Source of the DNA: JAWLBM01 sp041687675
GTDB lineage: Bacteria > Pseudomonadota > Alphaproteobacteria > Rhizobiales > Pleomorphomonadaceae
Direction of reading: 5' to 3'
DNA: 64,000 bases
Assembly (NCBI GenBank): GCA_041687675.1
Contig: JAWLBM010000027.1
Coordinates: 1-64,000, forward strand
Positions 27,404 through 35,679 of this stretch are shown in pieces. The notes below the pieces were generated by a model. It did no database searches and was not told where the DNA came from. It saw nothing but the letters and a program-made list of their open reading frames with translations. The position numbers and the translations under genes are program-made. Positions within the stretch are counted from its first letter, which is position 1, and each line of letters begins with the position of its first letter.

Positions 27404-28006
27404 TCACATCCGCTCCAGCGCGGCCGGATCGCCCCCGGCGGGCTCCGCGGCGGCCCGGGCGGCGGCGAGCACGGTCGGCAGGATGTCCTCCGCGCTGGCG
27501 GCGATCTGGTACTTCACCTCGTAGCCCGGGCGAATGAAGGACTCGGCCGACATGTGGGCGAGGAGATTGGTCAGGGGCCGCCAGAAGCCGTCGATGTCGG
27601 CGAGCACGATCGGCTTGCGGTGGCGGCCGAGCTGGGCCCAGGTCATCTGCTCGACGACCTCCTCCAGCGTGCCGATACCGCCCGGCAGGGCGACGAAGGC
27701 GTCCGAACGATCGAACATCATCTTCTTGCGGGTGTGCATGTCGGGGACGATGTGGAGGTCGTCGACCCCCTCCAGCATCGCCTCGCGGCGGACCAGGAAG
27801 TCCGGGATGATGCCCGTGACGGCGCCGCCGTGGCGCAGCACGGACCTCGCCACCGCGCCCATCAGGCCGATCGATCCGCCGCCGTAGACGAGGCGGATCC
27901 CGGCCGCGGCCATGGACTCGCCGAGATGCTCGGCGGCGGCCAGATGCCCCGGTGCCCGCCCCTCGGAGGAGCCGCAGAAGACGCAGATGCTCGATACGGT
28001 TGCCAT
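27404..28006 (-). CDS. LOG family (TIGR00730) cytokinin-type nucleoside 5'-monophosphate phosphoribohydrolase
   Basis: A 200-residue Rossmann-fold LOG protein. It has the nucleotide-binding GGGSIGLMG (42-50), the catalytic TRKKM region (92-96) and PGGIGTLEE (108-116). Homologues split N6-modified AMP (cytokinin nucleotides) or AMP/other nucleotides into base and ribose 5-phosphate. The bacterial role is usually purine salvage or cleavage rather than hormone production. The ATG at 28006 gives the family N-terminus; ATG 28021 is possible. The frame further upstream lacks similarity. It is divergent from the LysM gene. Confidence 0.88.
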   Translation of the reverse strand: MATVSSICVFCGSSEGRAPGHLAAAEHLGESMAAAGIRLVYGGGSIGLMGAVARSVLRHGGAVTGIIPDFLVRREAMLEGVDDLHIVPDMHTRKKMMFDRSDAFVALPGGIGTLEEVVEQMTWAQLGRHRKPIVLADIDGFWRPLTNLLAHMSAESFIRPGYEVKYQIAASAEDILPTVLAAARAAAEPAGGDPAALERM

Positions 28007-28338
28007 ATCGCCATGTGGCATTCGAGGCCTGATGCCGTCAAGCGCGAGCGGCGCCATTGCGCCCTTCCTGCATCGGCCGACGAGAATCGTCGCAAACCCG
28101 GGCGAAAGGACGCGTTTCTGCCGATCCCCACCCTTGCTGGCAAAGAAATCGCAGGTATAAGCATTCGCCGAGATCGCGTCTCGCTCGGCCACATTCATGC
28201 ACTAGAGTCTTCGCGGTCGGGTCCCGTTCGGAAGGTCGCATCACATGGGGCCTTTCTTCCGGGAAGGTCTTGGCGCACCGGTTTCGACGGTTGCGGCGCA
28301 TGTTTCTGCAGCCGCAGGGAAGGGCTACGGGTCTCACG
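28007..28338. other. Divergent regulatory region between LOG gene and LysM gene
   Basis: No gene seen. It contains a good promoter for the rightward LysM gene (28134-28161) and therefore an untranslated leader of about 170 bases. I see no riboswitch or leader peptide I can name. Confidence 0.5.
28134..28161 (+). promoter_or_regulatory. Promoter of the LysM protein gene
   Basis: TTGCTG (28134-28139) and TATAAG (28156-28161) with a 16-base spacer fit a housekeeping sigma factor. Transcription would start near 28168. Confidence 0.55.
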
Positions 28339-30192
28339 ATGAAGAAGAGAACCAGGATCGCGCTCATGGTCGCGGTCGGTATCGTCGCCGCGCTGACTGC
28401 GACGTTGCTGTCGGGAACCTTCGACGGCGTGCTTCGACAGGCCCTGGGCCCGGCCGAGATCGAACAGCCGGCGAGCTCCGACCTGGTGGCGACCCCGATC
28501 GAGCCGGAGGCGCCCGGGGCGGGCGAGGCCGAGGTCGTCGAGCGCGTCATTCCGGTGTTCGACCTGATCCGCGTCGAGCCGACCGGCGATGCGGTCATCG
28601 CGGGCCGCGGAACGCCGAACAGCGACGTCGAGATCCTCTCCGGCGAGACGGTGATCGCCCGCCAGAAGGCGAACCAGTCCGGCGAATGGGCGGCGGTGCT
28701 CGACACCCCGCTGGACGCCGGCGCGCACGACCTCAAGGTCCGCAGCAAGTCGCCGGACGGGGTGGAACTGGTCTCGGAGCAGTCGGTCGCGGTCTCCGTG
28801 CCGCAGGGCGGCGAAGGCGAGGTGCTGGTGGTGCTCAACCAGCCGAACGCCGCCGCCGAGGTGCTGCAGATGCCCGAGACAGTGGTCGAGGCGGCCCCGG
28901 TTGCGGCGGAAGAGGTGGCGAGCGCACCCGCGGCGCCGGAGGCCCCGCCCGTCGCCGCGGCGCCGGGCGAGTCACCGGCCCCGGCCCTGGCGCCCGGACC
29001 CGCGGTGGCCGAAACCCCCGCGCCGGAGTCTCCGGCCACCGACGTCGCCGCCGCGCCGGCCGCCGAGCCGTCCCCGGCCAACGACGTCGCCGCCGATCCG
29101 TCTGCGGCCGCCGGGATGCAGGTCGCCTCCGCTCCCGACGCCGAGGGTCCGGCGGCGGGATCGCCTACCGCCCCCGTGTCCGCTCCCGTCGAGGGCGCCC
29201 CGGAGACGACGCCTCTCGCGCCGGCCGCGGCTCCCGCCGCCGCCGTGCAGGAGCCGGCCGCTCCCGCTGCGACGCCAGCCACGGCGGACGAAGTCGCCGC
29301 CGCCGCCCCGGCCCCAGGCGCTGCCGAGGGCGTCCCGCCCGCCGCGCCGGCCGAGACGGTAGCAGCGGCGGAGCCCGCGCCCGCGGCTCCCGCGACCGGA
29401 ACGGCACCGCCCGTCCCGGCCGCAGGCGGCGCCGACGTCGCCTCGCCCGAGCCTGCCGCGCCGGCGGAGCCTCCGCGCGAAGTCGTCGCCGCCCAGCCGG
29501 CGACGGATCCGGCCGCAGGCCCCGTCTTGGAGGCCGCGCCGGCCGAGGCCACCGCCGACCGGCCAGCCGCGCCGGAGATCGCGGCGCCCGCCGGCGAGGA
29601 GGTCGCCGCGTTGAGCCCGGCCGATCCCGGGGCCGCACGGCCGGCTGCGCAGGTCACCATCGAGGCGGTCGAACTCGAGAACGGCGAGCGCTTCTTCGCC
29701 GCCGGCGCCGCCGCGCCCAGCGCCACCCTGCGCCTCTATGTCGACGGCGGCCTCGCCGACGAGGTTCGCAGCATGGAGAGCGGCCGCTGGCTGGTGGACA
29801 CCCGGCTGCCGCTCGAGCCGGGCGCCCACTCCGTGCGGGTCGACCAGGTCGCCGGCGACGGCACCGTCCTGTCGCGCGCCGAGGTGCCCTTCGAGATCCT
29901 CGAGGACCTTGTCGTCGGGCCGACCGAGGTGTCGGGCTCCGGCAGCGCCGGTGCGGGATCGGGCATTGCCGGCGAGGCGCGGGTCGGCGACGCGCAGACG
30001 ATCATCATCCGCCGCGGCGACAACCTCTGGCGGATCGCCCGCCGGCTCTACGGCGCGGGCGTGCGCTACTCGACCATCTACCAGGCCAACACCGACCAGA
30101 TCGTCAACCCGGACCTCATCTTCCCGGGGCAGGTGTTCGTGCTCCCGCAGGGCGACCGCAACTGGGAACCGGCCGCGCCCGTCGTGCAGTGA
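28339..30192 (+). CDS. Membrane-anchored LysM peptidoglycan-binding protein with Ala/Pro-rich region
   Basis: A 617-residue envelope protein. A short basic N-terminus and one hydrophobic segment (IALMVAVGIVAALTATLL, residues 7-24) anchor it in the inner membrane. An Ig-like domain (about 75-160, EPTGDAVIAGRGTPNSDVEI) is followed by 250 residues of Ala/Pro/Glu low complexity (about 180-430). A second Ig-like domain follows, then a C-terminal LysM (about 554-600: RRGDNLWRIARRLYG ... QVFVLPQ). Proteins of this layout occur in Rhizobiales and are thought to bridge membrane and cell wall. The start at ATG 28339 (MKKRTRIAL) is chosen by the signal-anchor; the ribosome binding site is poor. The ATM1-like exporter follows after 130 bases. 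Confidence 0.85.
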   Translation: MKKRTRIALMVAVGIVAALTATLLSGTFDGVLRQALGPAEIEQPASSDLVATPIEPEAPGAGEAEVVERVIPVFDLIRVEPTGDAVIAGRGTPNSDVEILSGETVIARQKANQSGEWAAVLDTPLDAGAHDLKVRSKSPDGVELVSEQSVAVSVPQGGEGEVLVVLNQPNAAAEVLQMPETVVEAAPVAAEEVASAPAAPEAPPVAAAPGESPAPALAPGPAVAETPAPESPATDVAAAPAAEPSPANDVAADPSAAAGMQVASAPDAEGPAAGSPTAPVSAPVEGAPETTPLAPAAAPAAAVQEPAAPAATPATADEVAAAAPAPGAAEGVPPAAPAETVAAAEPAPAAPATGTAPPVPAAGGADVASPEPAAPAEPPREVVAAQPATDPAAGPVLEAAPAEATADRPAAPEIAAPAGEEVAALSPADPGAARPAAQVTIEAVELENGERFFAAGAAAPSATLRLYVDGGLADEVRSMESGRWLVDTRLPLEPGAHSVRVDQVAGDGTVLSRAEVPFEILEDLVVGPTEVSGSGSAGAGSGIAGEARVGDAQTIIIRRGDNLWRIARRLYGAGVRYSTIYQANTDQIVNPDLIFPGQVFVLPQGDRNWEPAAPVVQ

Positions 30193-30258
30193 GGCGGGGA
30201 CCCCTGCCGGGCGGCGCTTGATGCGCACGGGGAAGCAATGATCTAACGGAGGAGAGAC

Positions 30259-30277
30259 CCGCCGGCCACGCCGGCGG
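30259..30277. other. GC-rich hairpin upstream of the ABC exporter
   Basis: CCGCCGGC and GCCGGCGG pair across a CAC loop. It has no T-tract and may shape the LysM/ABC intercistronic mRNA. Confidence 0.35.
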
Positions 30278-30322
30278 ACACCCGATCATGCCCGGCCGCG
30301 GCCAGGCCCCCCCGGACACGAC

Positions 30323-32233
30323 ATGCGCAAGATCCCGCCTTCCGGCGATCGTCCGATCAGCGCGGACGACGCCACGCTCTTTTCCACCATCCGCAGCCTG
30401 TGGCCCTACATCTGGCCGTCGCGGCGCCCGGACCTGAAGATCCGGGTCGCGCTCGCCATGGTGGCGCTGGCGGTGGCGAAGGTCGTCACCGTGCTGGTGC
30501 CCTTCTTCTTCAAATGGGCGACCGACGCCCTCGCCGAGGGCGGCGTCGACCGGACGGTGCTGCTCCTCTCCGTGCCCGTGGCGATGGTGATCGCCTACGG
30601 CCTCGGCCGCATCCTGCTCGCCGCCTTCAACCAGCTCCGCGACGCCCTGTTCGCCCGGGTGAGCCAGTACGCGGTGCGCACGCTCGCCTACAAGACCTTC
30701 GTGCACCTGCACGCCCTGTCGCTGCGCTTCCACCTCGCCCGCCGCACCGGCGGGCTGTCGCGGGTGATCGAGCGCGGCGTCAAGGGCATCGACTCGATCG
30801 TCCGCTTTACCATCCTCAACGGGGCCCCGACGGTGCTGGAGTTCGCGCTCTCCGCCGGCATCATCTACTTCCACTTCGGCTGGCGCTACCTCCTGGTGAT
30901 CTCCGTCACCGTGGTCCTCTACGTCTGGTTCTCGGTGCGCTACTCCGACCGGCGCATCGCCATCCGCCGGCGCATGAACGAGAGCGATACCGAGGCGAAC
31001 GTCAAGGCGATCGACAGCCTGCTCAACTTCGAGACCGTCAAGTACTTCGGCAACGAGCTGATGGAGGCGCGCCGCTACGACGAGTCGATGGCACGCTACG
31101 AGACGGCGGCAACGCAGACCTGGACCTCGCTCGCCTGGCTGAACCTCGGCCAGGCGGTGATCTTCTCGATCGGTATGGCGACCTGCATGGCGCTCGCCGC
31201 CCGCGAGGTGGCGGCCGGCGACCTCACGGTCGGCGACTTCGTGCTGATCAACGCGCTGTTGATCCAGCTCGCGGTGCCGCTGAACTTCATCGGCATGCTC
31301 TACCGCGAGATCCGCCAGGGCGTCGCCGACATCGAGCAGATGTTCCAGCTGCTCGACCAGCCGGCCGAGATCATCGACAAGCCGGACGCCAGGCCGCTGC
31401 GGGTGACCGGCGGCAGCGTCGTCTTCGAGGACGTCCACTTCGCCTACGACCCGGACCGCCAGATCCTGCAGGGCGTCTCCTTCGAGGTCCCTGCCGGCCG
31501 GACGATCGCCATCGTGGGTCCCTCCGGGGCCGGCAAGTCGACGATGTCGCGGCTCCTCTTCCGCTTCTACGACGTCACCGGCGGTCGCGTGCTGATCGAC
31601 GGCCAGGACGTGCGCGACGTCACCCAGGAGAGCCTGCGCGCCGCGATCGGCATGGTCCCGCAGGACACCGTGCTGTTCAACGACTCCATCGGCTACAACA
31701 TCCGCTACGGGCGGCCCGGCGCCAGCGACGAGGAGGTGGCGGAGGCGGCGCGGCAGGCCCAGATCGGCCGGTTCATCGAGGCGCTGCCGCAGGGCTACGA
31801 CACGCCCGTCGGCGAGCGGGGCCTCAAGCTCTCCGGCGGCGAGAAGCAGCGCGTCGCCATCGCCCGCACCATCCTGAAGAGCCCGCCGATCCTGATCCTC
31901 GACGAGGCGACCTCCGCGCTCGACACCAACACCGAGCGCGAGATCCAGGCGGAGCTCGACCGGGTCTCGCGCGGCCGCACCACCCTGGTGATCGCCCATC
32001 GCCTCTCGACCGTGGTGGGCGCCGACGAGATCATCGTGCTGGAGAAGGGCCGCATCGCGGAGCGCGGCTCGCACGCGGACCTCCTCGCCAGGGACGGGCT
32101 CTACGCCACCATGTGGCGCCGCCAGCGCGAGGCGGACGAGGCGGAGGAGCGGCTGCGGCAGGCCCGCGCCTCCGACGAACTCGGCATCGTCGTCCGCGGC
32201 CAGAGGGCCGGCGAGCCGGCGCCGTCCGGGTAG
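30323..32233 (+). CDS. ATM1/HMT-type ABC exporter (fused permease and ATPase)
   Basis: A 636-residue half-transporter. About six membrane segments span residues 40-340, followed by an ABC ATPase with Walker A GPSGAGKST (near 398), Q-loop, signature LSGGEKQR (near 503), Walker B ILILDEATSALD and the His loop IAHRLSTV. The N-terminal region (LWPYIWPSRRPDLKIR) and the FETVKYFGNE segment are hallmarks of the ATM1 group. Its members export glutathione-linked sulphur or metal-glutathione conjugates from the cytoplasm or mitochondrial matrix. It works as a homodimer. Whether the substrate here is a metal conjugate or a persulphide is not visible. psd follows 87 bases downstream. Confidence 0.92.
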   Translation: MRKIPPSGDRPISADDATLFSTIRSLWPYIWPSRRPDLKIRVALAMVALAVAKVVTVLVPFFFKWATDALAEGGVDRTVLLLSVPVAMVIAYGLGRILLAAFNQLRDALFARVSQYAVRTLAYKTFVHLHALSLRFHLARRTGGLSRVIERGVKGIDSIVRFTILNGAPTVLEFALSAGIIYFHFGWRYLLVISVTVVLYVWFSVRYSDRRIAIRRRMNESDTEANVKAIDSLLNFETVKYFGNELMEARRYDESMARYETAATQTWTSLAWLNLGQAVIFSIGMATCMALAAREVAAGDLTVGDFVLINALLIQLAVPLNFIGMLYREIRQGVADIEQMFQLLDQPAEIIDKPDARPLRVTGGSVVFEDVHFAYDPDRQILQGVSFEVPAGRTIAIVGPSGAGKSTMSRLLFRFYDVTGGRVLIDGQDVRDVTQESLRAAIGMVPQDTVLFNDSIGYNIRYGRPGASDEEVAEAARQAQIGRFIEALPQGYDTPVGERGLKLSGGEKQRVAIARTILKSPPILILDEATSALDTNTEREIQAELDRVSRGRTTLVIAHRLSTVVGADEIIVLEKGRIAERGSHADLLARDGLYATMWRRQREADEAEERLRQARASDELGIVVRGQRAGEPAPSG

Positions 32234-32281
32234 AATGCGCGACCGCCGGCGCCCTTCCCAAGGGGCGGCGCCTGTGCGAAA

Positions 32282-32295
32282 CGGAACCGGTTCCG
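32282..32295. promoter_or_regulatory. Perfect 14-bp palindrome upstream of psd
   Basis: CGGAACCGGTTCCG is self-complementary and lies 25 bases before the psd start. It resembles an operator half-site pair (LacI-like centre CG), but no regulator is known, and with a zero-length centre it would not form a stable RNA hairpin. Confidence 0.3.
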
Positions 32296-32320
32296 CCCCG
32301 CCGCCGTTCAGGGAAATCAG

Positions 32321-33022
32321 ATGTCGATCCCAGCCTCGATCCGAAACGCCATCCCGAGGGTTCACCCCGAAGGCTACAAGTTCGTCGCGCTGTTCTTTGT
32401 GGCGTCGGTGATCCTCGGCTGGGTGTGGGACCCGCTGTTCTGGATCGGCCTCGGGCTCACGCTCTGGTGCGCCCTGTTCTTCCGCGACCCGACCCGGGTG
32501 ACCGCGGTGACGCCGTCGCTGGTGGTGAGCCCGGCCGACGGCAAGGTCTCGCTGGTGGCGCCTGCCGTGCCGCCGTCCGAACTCGGGCTCGGCGACCAGC
32601 CGCGGCTGCGCGTCTGCGTGTTCATGAACGTCTTCGACGTCCACATCAACCGGGCGCCGGTGAGCGGCCGGGTGACCCGGATGGCCTACCGCCCGGGCAA
32701 GTTCCTCAACGCCGAGCTCGACAAGGCGAGCGAGGACAACGAGCGCAACGGCCTCGTGATCGAGCGGGCGGACGGGCGGACCGTCGGGGTTGTGCAGATC
32801 GCCGGCCTGGTCGCCCGGCGCATCGTGCCCTGGGTGCGCGAGGGCGAGAGCCTGACCATCGGCGACCGCTTCGGCATGATCCGCTTCGGCTCGCGGCTCG
32901 ACGTCTACCTGCCGGAGGGCGCGACGGCGTTGGTGGCCGAGGGCCAGCGCTGCGTCGCCGGCGAGACCATCATCGCCGATCTCGACGGCCGGGCGCCGAC
33001 ACCGGTCGTCCGCATCGGCTGA
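32321..33022 (+). CDS. psd: Phosphatidylserine decarboxylase (short form)
   Basis: A 233-residue proenzyme of the short Psd type. It is self-cleaved at the Gly-Ser bond of the FGSRLDVYLP motif (near residue 189), making the pyruvoyl group on the small subunit. It decarboxylates phosphatidylserine to phosphatidylethanolamine at the inner membrane. Two hydrophobic segments near 22-52 anchor it. AGGGAA precedes the ATG at six bases. The pssA gene, encoding the preceding pathway step, follows 28 bases later, so psd-pssA is an operon for the cell's main zwitterionic phospholipid. Confidence 0.95.
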   Translation: MSIPASIRNAIPRVHPEGYKFVALFFVASVILGWVWDPLFWIGLGLTLWCALFFRDPTRVTAVTPSLVVSPADGKVSLVAPAVPPSELGLGDQPRLRVCVFMNVFDVHINRAPVSGRVTRMAYRPGKFLNAELDKASEDNERNGLVIERADGRTVGVVQIAGLVARRIVPWVREGESLTIGDRFGMIRFGSRLDVYLPEGATALVAEGQRCVAGETIIADLDGRAPTPVVRIG

Positions 33023-33050
33023 CCCGACCGGAAAGGACACGCCCACCGCC

Positions 33051-33944
33051 ATGGCGAACCCGACCCCCTCCCCCCAGCCGGACGCCGCCGGCGGCCGCCG
33101 GCGGCGGATCGGCGAGATCCCGATCCGCGCCGTCATCCCCAACATGGTGACGCTGCTGGCGCTCTGCGCCGGCCTCACCGCCGTCCGGATGACCATCGAG
33201 GGGCGCTACGAACTCGCCGTCTACGCGGTGCTGGTCGCCGCCCTTCTCGACGGGCTCGACGGGCGGATCGCCCGGTTTCTGCGCTCGACGAGCAAGTTCG
33301 GGGCGGAACTCGATTCGCTGGCGGACTTCATCAGCTTCGGCGTCGCCCCGGCGATCCTGCTCTACGGCTGGATCCTGCACGAGGCCCGCAGCTTCGGATG
33401 GGTGGCGGCGCTGATCTTCGCCAGCGCCGGCGCCCTGCGCCTCGCCCGCTTCAACGTGGCGGCCTCGGAGGAGAAGCCGGCCTGGCAGTCCAACTTCTTC
33501 ACCGGCGTTCCGGCGCCCGCCGGCGCGATCCTGGCGCTGCTGCCGATCTATGCCTCCTTCAGCGGGCTTCCGGTGCCGCAGGAGAGCGCGCCGGTGGTGC
33601 TGGCCTATACGGTGCTGGTGGCGCTCTTGATGGTGAGCCGCGTCCCGACCTTCTCGGGCAAGAAGCTCGGCCGCATCCGTCGCGACCTGGTGCTGCCGCT
33701 GTTCGTCGGCCTGGTGCTCGGCGTCGGCCTGCTGCTCTCCTTCCCCTTCGAGACGCTGTCGATCCTCGCCGTCGCCTACATTCTCGCCATTCCCGTCGGC
33801 TGGCGGGCCTTCAACCGGCTGGCCCGCGCCCATGGCGAGGCGGAGCAGGAGATCGGCTTCGAGCCGGTGACGGAGGGCGAGGACGCGGTCGAGGAGGAGG
33901 ATGAGCCGATCGACGAGAGCGAGGCGGGCCGCGGCCCGCGGTGA
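33051..33944 (+). CDS. pssA: CDP-diacylglycerol-serine O-phosphatidyltransferase
   Basis: A 297-residue integral membrane CDP-alcohol phosphatidyltransferase that makes phosphatidylserine from CDP-diacylglycerol and serine. The full catalytic signature DxxDGxxARx8Gx3Dx3D is present from residue 67 (DGLDGRIAR ... GAELDSLAD). About seven to eight hydrophobic segments follow. The C-terminal 40 residues are strongly acidic (EEEDEPIDESE). It is cotranscribed with psd, the enzyme that uses its product. Confidence 0.94.
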   Translation: MANPTPSPQPDAAGGRRRRIGEIPIRAVIPNMVTLLALCAGLTAVRMTIEGRYELAVYAVLVAALLDGLDGRIARFLRSTSKFGAELDSLADFISFGVAPAILLYGWILHEARSFGWVAALIFASAGALRLARFNVAASEEKPAWQSNFFTGVPAPAGAILALLPIYASFSGLPVPQESAPVVLAYTVLVALLMVSRVPTFSGKKLGRIRRDLVLPLFVGLVLGVGLLLSFPFETLSILAVAYILAIPVGWRAFNRLARAHGEAEQEIGFEPVTEGEDAVEEEDEPIDESEAGRGPR

Positions 33945-33957
33945 CGCGGCGGCCGGT

Positions 33958-34200
33958 TCAGAACCGGTAGCGGTGGATCCCGTCGGCGGCCTTCACCCTG
34001 TCGGCGAGCGGCGTGTCCGGAAAGGCCTGCCGGAGCAGGCGGAGCGCCTCGTTGCCGCTGGCGGGACGGGTCGCCTCCAGGTGCCGGCGCATGGCCGCCA
34101 GCCTCGACCCGGCCTCCGCGGCAGGCGGCAGGCCTGGTGCGGCGGCCGCGGGGCGCGGGGTCAGCCCCGCCTGTCCGGCATCGGGACCCGGATACGGCAT
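33958..34200 (-). CDS. Small hypothetical protein
   Basis: An 80-residue protein with no family I recognise. The first third is Pro/Ala/Gly-rich; residues 30-80 look helical and amphipathic (RLAAMRRHLEATRP, EALRLLRQAFPDTPLADRV). The start at 34200 is supported by a strong GAGGAGG seven bases upstream; an in-frame ATG at 34242 lacks one. It converges on pssA (13 bases) and diverges from the small membrane protein gene at 34330. It is probably real because of the binding site and the orderly sequence. Confidence 0.6.
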   Translation of the reverse strand: MPYPGPDAGQAGLTPRPAAAAPGLPPAAEAGSRLAAMRRHLEATRPASGNEALRLLRQAFPDTPLADRVKAADGIHRYRF

Positions 34201-34329
34201 GTCCGCCTCCTCGCGACGATCGACGGAAGTATCGCGGAACAAGTGTTAACGAAACCCGTTCATGTCCGACACGCGATCCATCGGCGAGGTCCGAGCGTAA
34301 ACGGATTCGACCGGTGACTGGAGGCTCAA

Positions 34330-34644
34330 ATGCGGACACCCGACGATCGCCGCCGCACCGACCCGGTGTTGGCCCTCATCCTCACCAACGCCCTCGGCGG
34401 GGCGGTGGTGGCCATCTTCCTGGTTGGAGCGATCCTTTTCCTTGACATCGGCCGGCTCGGGACGCTGATCGCCGCCTCCGATGCGCCGCTGGCGCCGACG
34501 GCGCTGCTGACGGCCGGCTTCGTGATCACCTTCGCGAGCCTCGCCATGGGCAGCGCCATCATGCGCATCGGCCGCGACGACGAGCGCGGCGGCGGCTCTG
34601 GTCGACCGGTGCCGATCCCGGTCCGGGCGCGGCGCCGGCGCTGA
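34330..34644 (+). CDS. Small two-helix membrane protein, unknown
   Basis: A 104-residue protein with two hydrophobic segments (about 15-38 and 55-78), charged ends and an Arg-rich C-terminus. No family was recognised. GGAGG stands seven bases before the ATG. It is followed by a strong hairpin shared with the convergent L,D-transpeptidase gene. Confidence 0.68.
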   Translation: MRTPDDRRRTDPVLALILTNALGGAVVAIFLVGAILFLDIGRLGTLIAASDAPLAPTALLTAGFVITFASLAMGSAIMRIGRDDERGGGSGRPVPIPVRARRRR

Positions 34645-34674
34645 CGTCCGGGGACAGCCTCGACACCGAAAGAA

Positions 34675-34705
34675 ATGGCCGGCGGGGGCTGCCCCCGCCG
34701 GCCAT
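34675..34705. terminator. Bidirectional hairpin between convergent genes
   Basis: A perfect inverted repeat with 15-base arms (ATGGCCGGCGGGGGC and its complement) around one central base. On the minus strand it is followed by TTTCTTT, which suits termination of the L,D-transpeptidase transcript; on the plus strand the T-run is poor. Confidence 0.7.
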
Positions 34706-34729
34706 GTCTCGTTCGCTCGCCGTCCGTCG

Positions 34730-35320
34730 TCAGCGCAGCACGACGACCTTGGTGCCGACGCCGACCTGCTCGTAGAGGTGGGTCACGTCGTCGTTGGTCA
34801 TGCGGATGCAGCCCGACGAGACGGCCTGGCCGATGGTCCAGGGCTCGGCGGTGCCGTGGATGCGGTAGATCGTGGAGCCGAGGTAGAGGGCGCGGGCGCC
34901 GAGCGGGTTGTCCGGGCCGCCCGGCATGAAGTAGGGCAGGTCCGGCTGGCGCTTGCGCATGGCCGGCGGCGGCGTCCAGCCGGGCCACTCGGCCTTGCGG
35001 GTGACGCGGTGGCTGCCGGCCCAGGTGAAGCCCGGCCGGCCGACGCCGATGCCGTACCTCAGGGCCTTGCCGCCCTCCTGGACGAGGTAGAGCCGGCGCT
35101 CCTCGGTGTCGACCACGATGGTGCCCGGGCCGTAGGGGCCCTGGTAGTCGATCACCTCGCGCTGGACCGGGCTTTCCATGCGCCGGGGGCTCTTCTTGAC
35201 GTATTCGAAGCCGCCGGTTGCGGGGTCGTAGAAGCGGACCATCTCCTCCGCCCGCGCAACGGAGGTGGCGGTGGCCGCGGCGAGGAGGGCACCGACGGCC
35301 AGGGCGATCGTGAAGCGCAT
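34730..35320 (-). CDS. L,D-transpeptidase (YkuD family), secreted
   Basis: A 196-residue periplasmic YkuD-fold enzyme. An N-terminal signal peptide (residues 1-24, cut after ARA) is followed by the catalytic domain (about 65-195) with IHGTAEPWTIG and SSGCIRM, the latter giving the nucleophile Cys near 170. It cross-links peptidoglycan stem peptides 3-3 or anchors lipoproteins to the wall; carbapenems inhibit this class. It is a single-gene unit ending in a hairpin terminator. Confidence 0.93.
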   Translation of the reverse strand: MRFTIALAVGALLAAATATSVARAEEMVRFYDPATGGFEYVKKSPRRMESPVQREVIDYQGPYGPGTIVVDTEERRLYLVQEGGKALRYGIGVGRPGFTWAGSHRVTRKAEWPGWTPPPAMRKRQPDLPYFMPGGPDNPLGARALYLGSTIYRIHGTAEPWTIGQAVSSGCIRMTNDDVTHLYEQVGVGTKVVVLR

Positions 35321-35679
35321 CTGTTACTCTACCCGAGGTTGGGACTGACGAGGGTTGTCCGGCTCTTACGGTATGGCCGCGTCCGGGGGCGGACCTCGCG
35401 TCCCGGCATCGGCGCCGCAAGCGACGCACGGGCGAGAACGATGCCGGGACGCCCCCGCCCGATCAAGCGGCCGCAGTCTTCGACGCGGGGGCCTGGCGTG
35501 GATCGGAGGCGACTGTTGCCGGCGCGCAACGTCCGAGGGCGGACCAAGCGTAAATCGATTGACGGAACCTTAATACGACAGCGGTTTCCCGGTTTTTTTT
35601 CATCGCTCCGGGCGACGGGATGCTTGGCGCGAGCGCAATGCGGCGCCTGTCCAACAGACGCGCGGGGCTCCGACTCGAC
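35321..35679. other. Intergenic region between L,D-transpeptidase and fumarase genes
   Basis: About 360 bases without a supported gene. It holds the promoter of the L,D-transpeptidase gene (not resolved) and a run of eight T (35593-35600) preceded by only a tiny stem, so I do not call a terminator. The short open frames here lack binding sites. Confidence 0.4.
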
